Source of the DNA: CAZJKO01 sp964546995
Lineage (GTDB): Bacteria; Bacillota_I; Bacilli_A; RF39; UBA660
Assembly: GCA_964546995.1 (NCBI GenBank)
Contig: CAZJKO010000016.1
Coordinates: 1 to 20,588 of the forward strand
Length of the DNA stretch: 20,588 nt
Reading direction: 5' to 3'
Below, piece by piece: positions 1-7,300 of this stretch; the first letter of the stretch is position 1, and each line of letters starts with the position of its first letter. Position numbers and translations under genes: made by a program. Below the pieces are notes generated by a model. It searched no databases. It saw only the letters and a program-made list of their open reading frames with translations, and was not told the DNA's origin.

Positions 1-130
1 ACACATTTGTTTTCGTTCCCTTTAGTTGTAGGGTAAACCATGCATAACTTCCACCAATGACTAACACAAGCACCAAAAGAATGCTCATGCAGATCACAAA
101 TACTTTTTTATTTTTTTCTTCTTTGATCAT
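1..130 (-). CDS. P1: SipW/TasA-type exported protein, N-terminal fragment cut by the window edge
   Basis: I read this frame directly: 43 codons from an ATG at 130 run off the left edge. The protein has a basic start (KEEKNKK), a hydrophobic core at residues 10-25 and the motif GGSYAWFTLQLKGTKTNV at 26-43. P3 and P4 have the same motif at the same spacing (Ala30-Trp31), so this is a fifth paralog. In Bacillus TasA and CalY (camelysin) a GGTxAxF motif ends a signal peptide cleaved by the dedicated peptidase SipW; cleavage after Ala30 is inferred by analogy. A GAGGTG ribosome site lies about 6 bases before the ATG. The gene follows the ftsZ terminator and has its own -10 box. Whether it carries the variable C-terminal half cannot be seen. 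Confidence 0.85.
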   Translation of the reverse strand, partial: MIKEEKNKKVFVICMSILLVLVLVIGGSYAWFTLQLKGTKTNV

Positions 131-155
131 TTATAACACCTCTACTTTACTTTCT

Positions 156-161
156 ATTATA
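156..161 (-). promoter_or_regulatory. -10 box for P1
   Basis: Read on the minus strand this is a perfect TATAAT, 25 bases upstream of the P1 start and downstream of the ftsZ terminator. No good -35 hexamer lies at 16-18 bases, so only the -10 element is supported. Confidence 0.4.
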
Positions 162-216
162 AAATAATTTTTATCGTTTTCTTTATTTTGTCATGTTTTT
201 CGTTTTTTCATACACC

Positions 217-243
217 AAAAAACACAGGATAATTTTACCCTGT
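217..243 (-). terminator. Rho-independent terminator of the division operon
   Basis: On the minus strand ACAGGG and TCCTGT form a 6-bp stem (one G-U pair) around an 8-base AT loop, followed by G and six T. It ends the transcript that carries ftsZ and separates it from P1. The plus strand also has a short T run after the stem, so weak bidirectional action is possible. Confidence 0.7.
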
Positions 244-280
244 ATTTTTGCATAAAAAAGAAGTGATTTCCTTTACTTGT

Positions 281-328
281 CTAGTAAGGTACCCCCCCCC
301 GCATGAGGGCTTTTTCTATTTGTAGCAT
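281..328 (-). CDS. Possible 15-residue leader or small protein containing a G9 tract
   Basis: An AGGAG sequence lies 8 bases before an ATG at 328, just after ftsZ. The frame encodes MLQIEKALMRGGVPY and stops at TAG. Nine consecutive G (C at 292-300 on the plus strand) form the Arg-Gly-Gly-Val codons. Changing the tract length changes the product: eight G gives a 30-residue frame ending inside the ftsZ terminator, and ten G gives 18 residues. The ribosome site and start are visible. That it is translated or length-variable is inference, and no homolog is recognised. It could equally be non-coding 3' sequence of the ftsZ transcript. Confidence 0.25.
   Translation of the reverse strand: MLQIEKALMRGGVPY
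292..300. repeat. Homopolymer tract of nine C (plus) / nine G (minus)
   Basis: This is the longest G/C homopolymer I noticed in an AT-rich window. It lies between the ftsZ stop and the ftsZ terminator, inside the small frame at 281-328. Such tracts are prone to slippage in replication and to errors in sequencing. Confidence 0.9.
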
Positions 329-350
329 GGTCATCACTCCTGATTTCTTT

Positions 351-1466
351 TTAATAATTTCGATTGGTTAAGAATGGAGGTAAATCGAATTCTCCATCAT
401 CACTATCGTCGTCTTCTTCATTAACATCTGGTGCTGTACGTGTTACTCGACGTGTTGCAGGTTGTTGGCTTGTTTGTTGTTGCTGTGTTGTATATAATGG
501 TTCTTTATGGTTTCCTTTGTCGAATCCTGTTGCAATGACGGTTACGATTACTTCGTCTGTTAAGTTTTCATTGATCACAGAACCAAAGATCGTATTGATG
601 TCGGTATTTGCTGCAGCACGAACAACTTCTGCTGCTTGTTCTGCTTCGAAAAGGGTTAAGTTTACGCCACCTGTGATATTGATAATGGCATCGGTTGCTC
701 CTGAAATTGACGTTTCTAGAAGTGGACTAGAAACAGCTTGCTTAGCCGCTTCAATCGCACGATCTTCGCCCATTCCCATACCGATTCCAATAATGGCATT
801 ACCTGATTTTTCCATGACAGCTTTTACATCAGCAAAATCCAAATTGACAAGTCCTACTACTGCAATTAAGTCAGAGATCGATTGCACACCACGACGCAAT
901 ACATTGTCTACTTCTTTGAACGCTTCTAACATTGGTGTTGTTTTATCGATGATTTCACGTAAACGATCGTTTGGAATGACAATTAACGTATCGACATGTT
1001 TTCTTAATTCCTCTAATCCTTGTAGTGCATTTTCCATTCGTTTCTTTCCTTCGAATGAGAATGGTTTGGTTACAATGGCTACTGTAAGTGCTCCTAAAGC
1101 TTGAGCAATTTCCGCAATTACTGGTGCAGCACCTGTTCCAGTTCCTCCACCCATACCACAAGTCACGAAGACCATGTCTGCTCCTGCTAATACTTCTTCA
1201 ATTTCCTTTTTGCTTTCGACAGCAGCTTCTCTTCCAATTTCAGGTTTTGCTCCTGCCCCTAGTCCATCTGTTAGCGATGATCCAATTTGGATTTTAATAT
1301 CTGCTTTCGAATTGTTTAATACTTGTAAATCCGTATTGGCAACGATAAATTCGACACCTTGAACACCTGATTCCACCATGCGGTTGACAGCGTTTCCACC
1401 ACCACCACCGATACCGATGACTTTTATTTTGGCTAATTGATCCATTTCTAATGGTCCTCCGAACAT
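351..1466 (-). CDS. ftsZ: Cell division protein FtsZ
   Basis: FtsZ is the tubulin-like GTPase that polymerises into the cytoplasmic Z ring. The 371-residue product has the N-terminal GTP-binding region (KVIGIGGGGGNAVNRM), the tubulin signature GGGTGTG at 106-112, and the T7 synergy loop N208-L-D-F-A-D213 that supplies catalytic acids to the neighbouring subunit. A Gln/Thr-rich, then acidic linker covers about 318-360. The C-terminal DLPPFLTNRNY matches the tail that binds FtsA and SepF. The ATG at 1466 has GGAGG about 7 bases upstream and gives 18 residues before the conserved Gly, as I recall for Bacillus FtsZ. A second ATG at 1445 also has a GGAGG, encoded by codons 2-4. The gene starts 18 bases after ftsA and is the last large gene of the operon. 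Confidence 0.98.
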   Translation of the reverse strand: MFGGPLEMDQLAKIKVIGIGGGGGNAVNRMVESGVQGVEFIVANTDLQVLNNSKADIKIQIGSSLTDGLGAGAKPEIGREAAVESKKEIEEVLAGADMVFVTCGMGGGTGTGAAPVIAEIAQALGALTVAIVTKPFSFEGKKRMENALQGLEELRKHVDTLIVIPNDRLREIIDKTTPMLEAFKEVDNVLRRGVQSISDLIAVVGLVNLDFADVKAVMEKSGNAIIGIGMGMGEDRAIEAAKQAVSSPLLETSISGATDAIINITGGVNLTLFEAEQAAEVVRAAANTDINTIFGSVINENLTDEVIVTVIATGFDKGNHKEPLYTTQQQQTSQQPATRRVTRTAPDVNEEDDDSDDGEFDLPPFLTNRNY

Positions 1467-1484
1467 ACTGTTTCCTCCTTCATC

Positions 1485-2726
1485 TTAAAAACGTCCAAAT
1501 AATTTATGTATGATCGCATCTTTTGATAAATTTCCTATTTTCTTTTTTCCTTTGGCTTCTAGTTGTTCATCTGAAACCATCGTATACTCTTGGCCTCGCA
1601 AAGATAATTTTTGATCAAAATACTTGATCATGCCAAGGACACTAGCATACTTATTTTCTCTAGCACCTATGGTCGTCATATTCAATGTAACGGCTTTTTT
1701 TCCTAGCACATTGTTGACAAGATAAGGGAATCCTGCCATTTCGCTTATGCCGCCTGTTATTATTATATAACTTATTTCGCGATTTGTTAAGAGGTTTATT
1801 TGTTTTTTCGCAAGTTTTAAGATTTCTTGCAATCTAGATTCTACGATTTCTGAGATTTCCCCTTGGTTAAAGACTAGTTTTTCTTGGGTATTACTATCGA
1901 TTTCTAATACATCGTTGTAGTCTGCATAACTGCTACTACTTACCGCAAATGTTTCTTTTAATTTTCTTGCTGTCATTTTATCTACTTTGTATATATAACA
2001 AATATCGTGATCGACATAACGACTTCCTACTTCGATCACAGCATTTTTAATCATAATTCCTTTATTAAAAATCGATATGGTCGTCGTTTCAGCACCAATG
2101 TTGATGATAGCTCCCGTTTCTTTATCGTAAGCGGGTCTTCTTCCTTCGTAATAATCTCCCGTCGTAGAAAAGCATACATCTACTACTTCGATTTTGGCTT
2201 TGCTCACAGCTTCCACAACGGCATAAAGTTCTTCTTTTAGAATGGTTGAAATGACAACTTTTACTGCTAAAGAAGTGCCTTTTCTTCCTTTGGGATCATC
2301 TATTTTTTCTTCTTGTTCATCGATGGTAAAGTAAATAGGCATGGCTGTTACTAACTCTTCGGCTTCTCCTACTTGTCCTAATAAAGCATCTCTTAAGACA
2401 TTGACGACATCTTCGCCTTCGATGACCTTTTCTTGATCGAAGACGACTAACCCTTCCAAGATAGAAAAGGCACAAGTTGCACTTGGAACCGTGATAATGG
2501 CTTTATCGACTGAAAACGAAAGAACTGCTTCTACTTCTTCTTTGGCAAGAGCAATCGATCCTGCTAAACTAGACGTATCTTTGATTTTTCCTTTTTTCAT
2601 TCCTACGGTTCGAACAGAACTCGATGCTAGTACATGAAATTTTCCATCTACTTGTTCTGTTACTACCATCTTTATACTATCGTTTCCGATATCGATACCA
2701 GTATAGATTTTTTTCATGAACTTCAT
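1485..2726 (-). CDS. ftsA: Cell division protein FtsA
   Basis: FtsA is an actin-like ATPase that tethers FtsZ filaments to the membrane and recruits later division proteins. The 413-residue product shows the actin-family elements in order: phosphate loop 1 near the N-terminus (GIDIGNDSIKMVV), phosphate loop 2 (IINIGAETTTISIF) in the middle, and the adenosine motif (IIITGGISEMAGF) further on. The last residues, IIHKLFGRF, fit the amphipathic membrane-targeting helix. It is slightly shorter than Bacillus FtsA (about 440). GAAAGG lies about 8 bases before the ATG at 2726; a second in-frame ATG follows three codons later. It lies between divIB and ftsZ and has its own promoter in the divIB-ftsA gap, so FtsA and FtsZ can be made independently of murG-murB-divIB. 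Confidence 0.95.
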   Translation of the reverse strand: MKFMKKIYTGIDIGNDSIKMVVTEQVDGKFHVLASSSVRTVGMKKGKIKDTSSLAGSIALAKEEVEAVLSFSVDKAIITVPSATCAFSILEGLVVFDQEKVIEGEDVVNVLRDALLGQVGEAEELVTAMPIYFTIDEQEEKIDDPKGRKGTSLAVKVVISTILKEELYAVVEAVSKAKIEVVDVCFSTTGDYYEGRRPAYDKETGAIINIGAETTTISIFNKGIMIKNAVIEVGSRYVDHDICYIYKVDKMTARKLKETFAVSSSSYADYNDVLEIDSNTQEKLVFNQGEISEIVESRLQEILKLAKKQINLLTNREISYIIITGGISEMAGFPYLVNNVLGKKAVTLNMTTIGARENKYASVLGMIKYFDQKLSLRGQEYTMVSDEQLEAKGKKKIGNLSKDAIIHKLFGRF

Positions 2727-2753
2727 AGCACCTACCTTTCTACCATTAATTTC

Positions 2754-2782
2754 ATTATACTAAAACAAAAAGAAAAAGTAAA
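2754..2782 (-). promoter_or_regulatory. Internal promoter for ftsA-ftsZ
   Basis: Minus strand: -35 TTTACT (2777-2782), 17-base spacer, perfect -10 TATAAT (2754-2759). The expected start of transcription is about 20 bases before the ftsA ATG. It sits in the only sizeable gap inside the operon. Confidence 0.6.
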
Positions 2783-2794
2783 TCCTTCTTTTCC

Positions 2795-3484
2795 TTACTC
2801 CATAATTTGGAAATGATTTCCCGAATCCAAATAAAGAATTCCTTTTCTTCCTTCTAGTTGAGGTAAGACATCATCGTAATAATTAATCATATTAAATTTG
2901 GTAAGAGTCAGATAAACACTATTTCCATCATCCATATAGAGTAAAAAGCGATCTTTATCAAATTCGTTTGGACGATATTCAATTTCTGAAATTTTTCCTA
3001 ATATGTCTGGTTTCATCTTCAAAAGTCCTTTGATAAATGCTTGGTATTTGGTATTGGGAACATAATTCATAAGTTTGGGAATTCCTAGTATCTTTTCGTC
3101 TTTATCGGGTAAATACTCGCGTTCGTTTTCTAATACAATTTTGTTATCTTGTTGTTTTTGGAAAAGTACTTTGTATTCTTCTATCTCAATTTCTACGACA
3201 TGATAAAACTTTTTCTTTACTTTTACGGTTTTAATGAATGGACTCGATAGTAATCTTCTTTTTATAGAAGAAGAGCTCGTCCAATAAAAACTTGGATAGT
3301 CTTTTAAATTGGCTTTTTCAATGAGTTCTTGATCACTTACATAATTGTTTCCTAGGATGAGGATATTTTCTATTTTGGTTTTTAAATAATAGTCCAAGCC
3401 AAAATAGACTACTACTAATAGAATGATGATTAGTAGTAATCTTCCTAAACGTAATTTTCGTTTTTTGACTTTGACTTTCCCCAT
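2795..3484 (-). CDS. divIB: Cell division protein DivIB/FtsQ
   Basis: DivIB (FtsQ in Gram-negatives) is a bitopic membrane protein of the divisome that works with FtsL and DivIC outside the membrane. The 229-residue product has a Lys/Arg-rich cytoplasmic head (1-14), one transmembrane helix (about 15-31), a POTRA-like domain starting at IENILILGNNYVSDQELI, and a beta-rich FtsQ domain. It is somewhat shorter than Bacillus DivIB (about 260) and lacks an extended cytoplasmic tail. It starts 3 bases after the murB stop, so translation is probably coupled. The family has low sequence identity; position between murB and ftsA supports the call. Confidence 0.9.
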   Translation of the reverse strand: MGKVKVKKRKLRLGRLLLIIILLVVVYFGLDYYLKTKIENILILGNNYVSDQELIEKANLKDYPSFYWTSSSSIKRRLLSSPFIKTVKVKKKFYHVVEIEIEEYKVLFQKQQDNKIVLENEREYLPDKDEKILGIPKLMNYVPNTKYQAFIKGLLKMKPDILGKISEIEYRPNEFDKDRFLLYMDDGNSVYLTLTKFNMINYYDDVLPQLEGRKGILYLDSGNHFQIME

Positions 3485-3487
3485 GAT

Positions 3488-4396
3488 CTACTCCCAATTG
3501 ACAAATTCTTGTTCTACTTTTAATTTTATTTGATGTTTTTCCCATACTGTTTCTTCTACTAGTTCGATTAAATCTTTGATATCTCGTGCTTTGGCATTTT
3601 GATCATTGACAATAAAATTAGCGTGTTTTTCACTGATTTTAGCACCACCACGTCTCAATCCTTTTAGGCCTAATTCTTCGATGATTTGACCTGCGAACAT
3701 TCCTTCTGGATTTCTGAAAACACTTCCTGCAGAAGGATACTCTAGAGGTTGTGATGCTAGACGACGTTTTTTACGATCCCGAACGATTTCTTCTAGTTCT
3801 TTGACGTTTCCTTTTTTTAATCGTAAGGTTGCTTCTAGACAGATGTAATCTTTATTTTGGGATAAAAAGGAACTACGGTAATGAAAGTTTAATTCTTTAT
3901 TGGTTAACGTGATTACACGGTCATCTTTGGTTAAAACTTTGCACTTTTGAACGACATAGCCCATATCACTTTTATAGGCTCCTGCATTCATGTAGACTGC
4001 TCCTCCTACACTTCCCGGAATTCCTGTTGCAAACTCGAGACCTGACAAGCCTTTCTTGATGGTTTGATAACTTAGTTTGACAAGAGGATATCCTGCTCCT
4101 ACTGTAACTTTGTTCTCTTTGATTTCTAATTTATTAAAATAATCTAATTTAATGATGACTCCCTGATAAGGACGATCACTAAATAAAACATTGGAACCAT
4201 TTCCCAATACTTTGTAGGGAATTTCGTGATGTCTTAAAAACCTTCTTAATTCAATTAGATCTTTGCTTGTTTTCGGAGAAATGACTAGATCGGCACGCCC
4301 TCCTACTTTGTATGTGGTTAACTCTTTTAGTAAGACATTTTCTTCTACTTTTCCCCAATCTTTTTCTTTGATTTCTTCAATTACTGCTTTATTCAT
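3488..4396 (-). CDS. murB: UDP-N-acetylenolpyruvoylglucosamine reductase MurB
   Basis: MurB uses FAD and NADPH to reduce UDP-GlcNAc-enolpyruvate to UDP-MurNAc, the second committed step of peptidoglycan synthesis, in the cytosol. The 302-residue product has the FAD-binding segment (VLGNGSNVLFSD, then LEFATGIPGSVGGAVYMNAG). The catalytic Ser is Ser225 in PSAGSVFRNP, and a C-terminal Glu (Glu295 or Glu297) fits the second catalytic residue. Its length matches the shorter type II MurB typical of Gram-positives. It overlaps murG by 8 bases and precedes divIB by 3, so it is a core operon member. Confidence 0.97.
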   Translation of the reverse strand: MNKAVIEEIKEKDWGKVEENVLLKELTTYKVGGRADLVISPKTSKDLIELRRFLRHHEIPYKVLGNGSNVLFSDRPYQGVIIKLDYFNKLEIKENKVTVGAGYPLVKLSYQTIKKGLSGLEFATGIPGSVGGAVYMNAGAYKSDMGYVVQKCKVLTKDDRVITLTNKELNFHYRSSFLSQNKDYICLEATLRLKKGNVKELEEIVRDRKKRRLASQPLEYPSAGSVFRNPEGMFAGQIIEELGLKGLRRGGAKISEKHANFIVNDQNAKARDIKDLIELVEETVWEKHQIKLKVEQEFVNWE

Positions 4397-5480
4397 GTTT
4401 GGTATCCTCTACTAATTTTTTTACTACTTGATATATTTTGGTTGCACTATCTTGGCAACCTAATTTCTTGGTATTTTCTTTCATTTTGCGATACAACTCT
4501 TTATCGTTTAAGATGGTATCGATCAATGGAAGAAGCGTGTCTTTATTAACGTTTTGTTCTTCGATGATTTCGGATGCTCCTTTGTTTTTTAATACTTCTG
4601 CGTTTTTCATTTGGTGGTTGTGTGTTACATAAGGAGATGGTACAAAAATCGTTGGAAGGCCAATCGACGTTAACTCTGCTATGGTACTTGCTCCTGCTCG
4701 CGAGATAAAAAGATCACTCGCTTTCATTACTTCAATTAAATTATCGAGATAAGGAACCACTTTGACATTGCTTGGAATTTCTATTTTGCCATATTCTTCA
4801 AAATAATTCTTTCCTGTTACTACCATCACTTCGTAAGCTTTTTCTTTAAAACAAGGAATCATTGCTTTCATTTTCTCTGTTATTGTTTTTGAACCGAGCG
4901 AACCCATCACTATTAAAACGAGTTTTTTATTATCATTTAGATGAAAGTCTTTTTTGCTTGCTTTTTTTACTTTTGTTATTTCTTCACTTCTGGGGTTTCC
5001 TGTATAAATCGTTTTCTTTTTGTCAAAGTAATTTATGCTTTCTTCAAAAGACACACCAATCTTATCTACATAGTGGGATAAAAAGCGATTCGAAAGGCCT
5101 GGAATGGAATTTTGTTCGTGGATAAACGTTTTTACTTTTTCTTTGTGTGCTGCATACACAACGGGAGCCGTGATATAACCACCAATTCCCAAAACCACAT
5201 CCGGCTTAAATTCTCGGATCAACTCTCTCGTTTTTTTGATTCCTTTCCAAAAGCAGTGAATGCTTTTTCCGTTTTTCCAAATTCGTTTTCGTTCTAGTCC
5301 TTTCATTTCTAACCCTACATAGGGAATATTTAAAGCAGGAACGATATCTTTTTCCATGCGGTCCGTTGTCCCAATATAAAGGAATGTACTAGAGGGTTCC
5401 ATTTCTTTTATTTTTTTTATGATGGCTAAAGCAGGATAAATGTGGCCTCCCGTTCCTCCTGCACTTACGATTACTTTCAT
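4389..5480 (-). CDS. murG: Lipid II synthase, N-acetylglucosaminyltransferase MurG
   Basis: MurG transfers GlcNAc from UDP-GlcNAc to lipid I at the inner face of the membrane, giving lipid II. The 363 residues match the usual length and GT28 two-domain layout. The N-terminal glycine loop SAGGTGGHIYPALA is at 6-19, HEQNSIPGLSNR follows in the acceptor domain, and the C-terminal UDP-GlcNAc domain contains MGSLGSKTI and SRAGASTIAEL. The second glycine loop reads GSLGS where GGSQGA is common; the GS-x-G core remains. GAAGG lies about 10 bases before the ATG. It is the first gene of this operon: the neighbours usual upstream (mraY, murD, ftsW) are not here, and an exported-protein gene with its own terminator lies there instead. 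Confidence 0.97.
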   Translation of the reverse strand: MKVIVSAGGTGGHIYPALAIIKKIKEMEPSSTFLYIGTTDRMEKDIVPALNIPYVGLEMKGLERKRIWKNGKSIHCFWKGIKKTRELIREFKPDVVLGIGGYITAPVVYAAHKEKVKTFIHEQNSIPGLSNRFLSHYVDKIGVSFEESINYFDKKKTIYTGNPRSEEITKVKKASKKDFHLNDNKKLVLIVMGSLGSKTITEKMKAMIPCFKEKAYEVMVVTGKNYFEEYGKIEIPSNVKVVPYLDNLIEVMKASDLFISRAGASTIAELTSIGLPTIFVPSPYVTHNHQMKNAEVLKNKGASEIIEEQNVNKDTLLPLIDTILNDKELYRKMKENTKKLGCQDSATKIYQVVKKLVEDTKHE

Positions 5481-5499
5481 GGTATCACATCCTTCTTTT

Positions 5500-5508
5500 A
5501 TTATATCA
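5500..5508 (-). promoter_or_regulatory. Extended -10 promoter for the murG operon
   Basis: Minus strand TGATATAAT is a perfect -10 with the TGn extension and no convincing -35. The predicted start is very close to the ribosome site, giving a leader of only about 15 bases. The same TGATATAAT recurs before the metallo-hydrolase gene at 19387-19395. Confidence 0.45.
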
Positions 5509-5531
5509 TAAGTCTATGACAAATGACGTTT

Positions 5532-5565
5532 AAAAAACTAAATCTCCCATAAAAAAAGAAAGATT
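5532..5565 (-). terminator. Probable terminator of P2
   Basis: On the minus strand AATCTTTC pairs with GGGAGATT (two G-U pairs) around a T-rich loop, then TAG and six T follow. It begins about 10 bases after the P2 stop and separates P2 from murG. Confidence 0.45.
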
Positions 5566-5573
5566 GATGAATT

Positions 5574-6209
5574 TTAAAAATCGTTTCTTCCTTCTTGAAC
5601 TCCATCTACTCGAATGACGGCATGAAAATGATTACCATTAATTTCAATTCCTGCATTTTGATCAATCCATAGTCTTAAGGCATATTCATTCTTCTCTCCT
5701 GGAGCAAGCGTTCCTTCATCGATGACCTGTTCTGTCACAGAACTTAATAGTTGTGGAGAGCTAATATTTCTATTTTTTAACAAACTGTATTTTACTTTAG
5801 AAAATGAAAGTTGTTTTAGACCACAGTCATCGTTCGCAATGGCATCTTCATTATAAATGACACGAATACGGTAATGAGCAGAAAGGGTTCCTTTGTTTTC
5901 TAAATCGAACATATAGGCATCTCCTACCATGCCTACTTCATCTAAAACAGGAACGGCCTTGTTTACGGTGATTGCTTCGCCTTTGCTTTCATCTAACACC
6001 AAAACCAATGTACCAGTCGTTACTATATTAGGATTTTTTCCAGGTTTATAATAGCGAAACGCTGCATACGTTGTCCCCATGATCACAAGCAAAAGACAAA
6101 GAAGACAAATAAGCCCTAAAAAAGCTCTTTTATTTCGACGATCCAACTCCTTCATTTGATCTTTTATTCTTGCTTTTTTCTTTGTTTGTTTCATTCTTTT
6201 TGTTTCCAT
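5574..6209 (-). CDS. P2: short SipW/TasA-type exported protein without the C-terminal module
   Basis: The 211-residue product has a long basic cytoplasmic head (1-28), a hydrophobic segment (29-44) and the boundary motif GTTYAAFRYY (Ala49-Ala50). TTGTLVLVLDE and KAVPVLDEVGMVGDAYMFDLENKG then match P3-P5 segments in the same order. A beta-rich domain follows, with LAPGEKNEYALRLWIDQNAG equal to the paralogs' TYDLRLWIDE block. It stops where P3-P5 go on to their cysteine-rich half, so this is a single-domain member, closest in plan to TasA/CalY. AGGGTG lies 6 bases before the ATG at 6209; an upstream in-frame GTG at 6218 is less well placed. It is transcribed alone from a strong promoter. A role as anchor or main fibre subunit is inference only. 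Confidence 0.85.
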   Translation of the reverse strand: METKRMKQTKKKARIKDQMKELDRRNKRAFLGLICLLCLLLVIMGTTYAAFRYYKPGKNPNIVTTGTLVLVLDESKGEAITVNKAVPVLDEVGMVGDAYMFDLENKGTLSAHYRIRVIYNEDAIANDDCGLKQLSFSKVKYSLLKNRNISSPQLLSSVTEQVIDEGTLAPGEKNEYALRLWIDQNAGIEINGNHFHAVIRVDGVQEGRNDF

Positions 6210-6235
6210 TTGTATCACCCTACCATACTAATAAC

Positions 6236-6264
6236 ATTATACCTTTTTTTTGTTTTTCTGTAAA
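6236..6264 (-). promoter_or_regulatory. Promoter of P2
   Basis: Minus strand: -35 TTTACA (6259-6264), 17-base spacer, -10 TATAAT (6236-6241). Expected start about 20 bases before the ATG. It is divergent to the ldh promoter, whose -35 begins 36 bases away. Confidence 0.7.
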
Positions 6265-6299
6265 TCCCAATTTTCGTTTTCTTCTTTTTCTTAAATCGA

Positions 6300-6329
6300 T
6301 TGATTAAAGTTTTTAAAACAAGGTATAAT
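6300..6329 (+). promoter_or_regulatory. Promoter of ldh
   Basis: -35 TTGATT (6300-6305), 18-base spacer, -10 TATAAT (6324-6329). The expected transcript starts near 6336, just before the AGGTGG ribosome site at 6337-6342. This rules out the longer in-frame TTG start at 6300, which is the -35 itself. Confidence 0.7.
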
Positions 6330-6347
6330 AAAGATGAGGTGGAAACG

Positions 6348-7280
6348 ATGAAAAATAAAGTTGTCATTATTGGATGTGGAAATGTTGGGATGAGTTATGC
6401 TTATGCTCTTTTGAATCAAAAGACAAAAGTTACTGATCTTATCTTAATCGACATTAACAAAGAAAAAGCCATTGGAGAAGCGATGGATTTGAATCATGGT
6501 CTTGCGTTTGGTCCTAGTAAAATTGTCATAAAAGCTGGTGATTATTCTGACTGTAGTGATGCTTCTATTATCTGTATTGCAGCAGGAGCCAATCAGGAAA
6601 AAGGCGAAACGAGAATGGATCTAATCTATAAAAATACGGAGATTTTTCGTTCGATTGTGAAAAAAGTCATGGAAAGTGGTTTTAAAGGAATCTTTCTTAT
6701 TGCTACGAATCCTGTCGATGTTATGACCTATGTTACGTGGAAAGAATCATGGTTAGATCACAATAAAGTTATCGGGACAGGGACGACACTCGATACAGCA
6801 AGATTACGGTTTTTGATCAGTGAGAAATTAAGTATCAATCCTAAAAACATTCATGCTTACGTCATGGGAGAACATGGCGATAGCGAATTTGTTGCTTGGA
6901 GTTCAGCTACTGCAGGACTCATCAAGCTTACGGATCTTTTAAGTAAAGAAGAACAGCAAAAAATCCATGCCATTGTAAGAGATGCAGCATACGAAATTAT
7001 CGATCGTAAGGGAAATACATCTTATGGAATTGGGATGAGTTTGGTACGGATTACCAATGCTATTTTAGAAGATGAAAACACGATTTTATCGGTCTCTTCG
7101 TACGACGTTAAAAACGATTGTTTCATCGGAGGTCCTACTATTTTAAATCGACAAGGAGTGAGCAAAAGACTCTACATCGATCTTTCGAAAGAAGAAGAAG
7201 CAAAACTACAAAAATCAATCGATATCATAAGCGAAGCCATAAAAAGTATCGATACAAAAAAAGACGATTCCCAAGGGTAA
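6348..7280 (+). CDS. ldh: L-lactate dehydrogenase
   Basis: LDH reduces pyruvate to L-lactate with NADH in the cytosol, restoring NAD during fermentation. The 310-residue product has the Rossmann loop G9-C-G-N-V-G14. Gln83 in GANQEKGETR specifies lactate rather than malate dehydrogenase, where Arg is usual. Arg89 sits on the mobile loop, Arg152 binds substrate, and His176 in GEHGDSE is catalytic. Arg154 and His169 match the fructose-1,6-bisphosphate site residues of Bacillus LDH (Arg173, His188), so allosteric activation by FBP is likely. I chose the ATG at 6348: it has AGGTGG 5 bases upstream and gives the usual start before the Rossmann strand. It is the only plus-strand gene, transcribed alone. 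The C-terminal codons overlap the terminator. Confidence 0.95.
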   Translation: MKNKVVIIGCGNVGMSYAYALLNQKTKVTDLILIDINKEKAIGEAMDLNHGLAFGPSKIVIKAGDYSDCSDASIICIAAGANQEKGETRMDLIYKNTEIFRSIVKKVMESGFKGIFLIATNPVDVMTYVTWKESWLDHNKVIGTGTTLDTARLRFLISEKLSINPKNIHAYVMGEHGDSEFVAWSSATAGLIKLTDLLSKEEQQKIHAIVRDAAYEIIDRKGNTSYGIGMSLVRITNAILEDENTILSVSSYDVKNDCFIGGPTILNRQGVSKRLYIDLSKEEEAKLQKSIDIISEAIKSIDTKKDDSQG

Positions 7281-7290
7281 TCGCTTTTTT
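7256..7290. terminator. Bidirectional terminator shared by ldh and P3
   Basis: CGATT (7265-7269) and AATCG (7279-7283) enclose CCCAAGGG with one bulged T. On the plus strand six T follow (7285-7290) and end ldh. On the minus strand TC and seven T follow (7256-7262) and end P3. The ldh stop codon lies inside the hairpin, and the minus-strand T run is made of ldh Lys codons. Confidence 0.75.
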
Positions 7291-7300
7291 ATTGGCTTTT

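Noticed and set aside
364..1104. Plus-strand open frame of 246 codons opposite ftsZ
   Set aside because: It is antisense to an unmistakable ftsZ, has a Ser/Thr/Val-rich composition typical of a shadow frame, no family resemblance, and other antisense frames in the window look the same.
6300..6347. Longer ldh start at TTG 6300
   Set aside because: The TTG is the -35 box and the next codons contain the -10; the ATG at 6348 has a proper ribosome site and the family's usual N-terminus.
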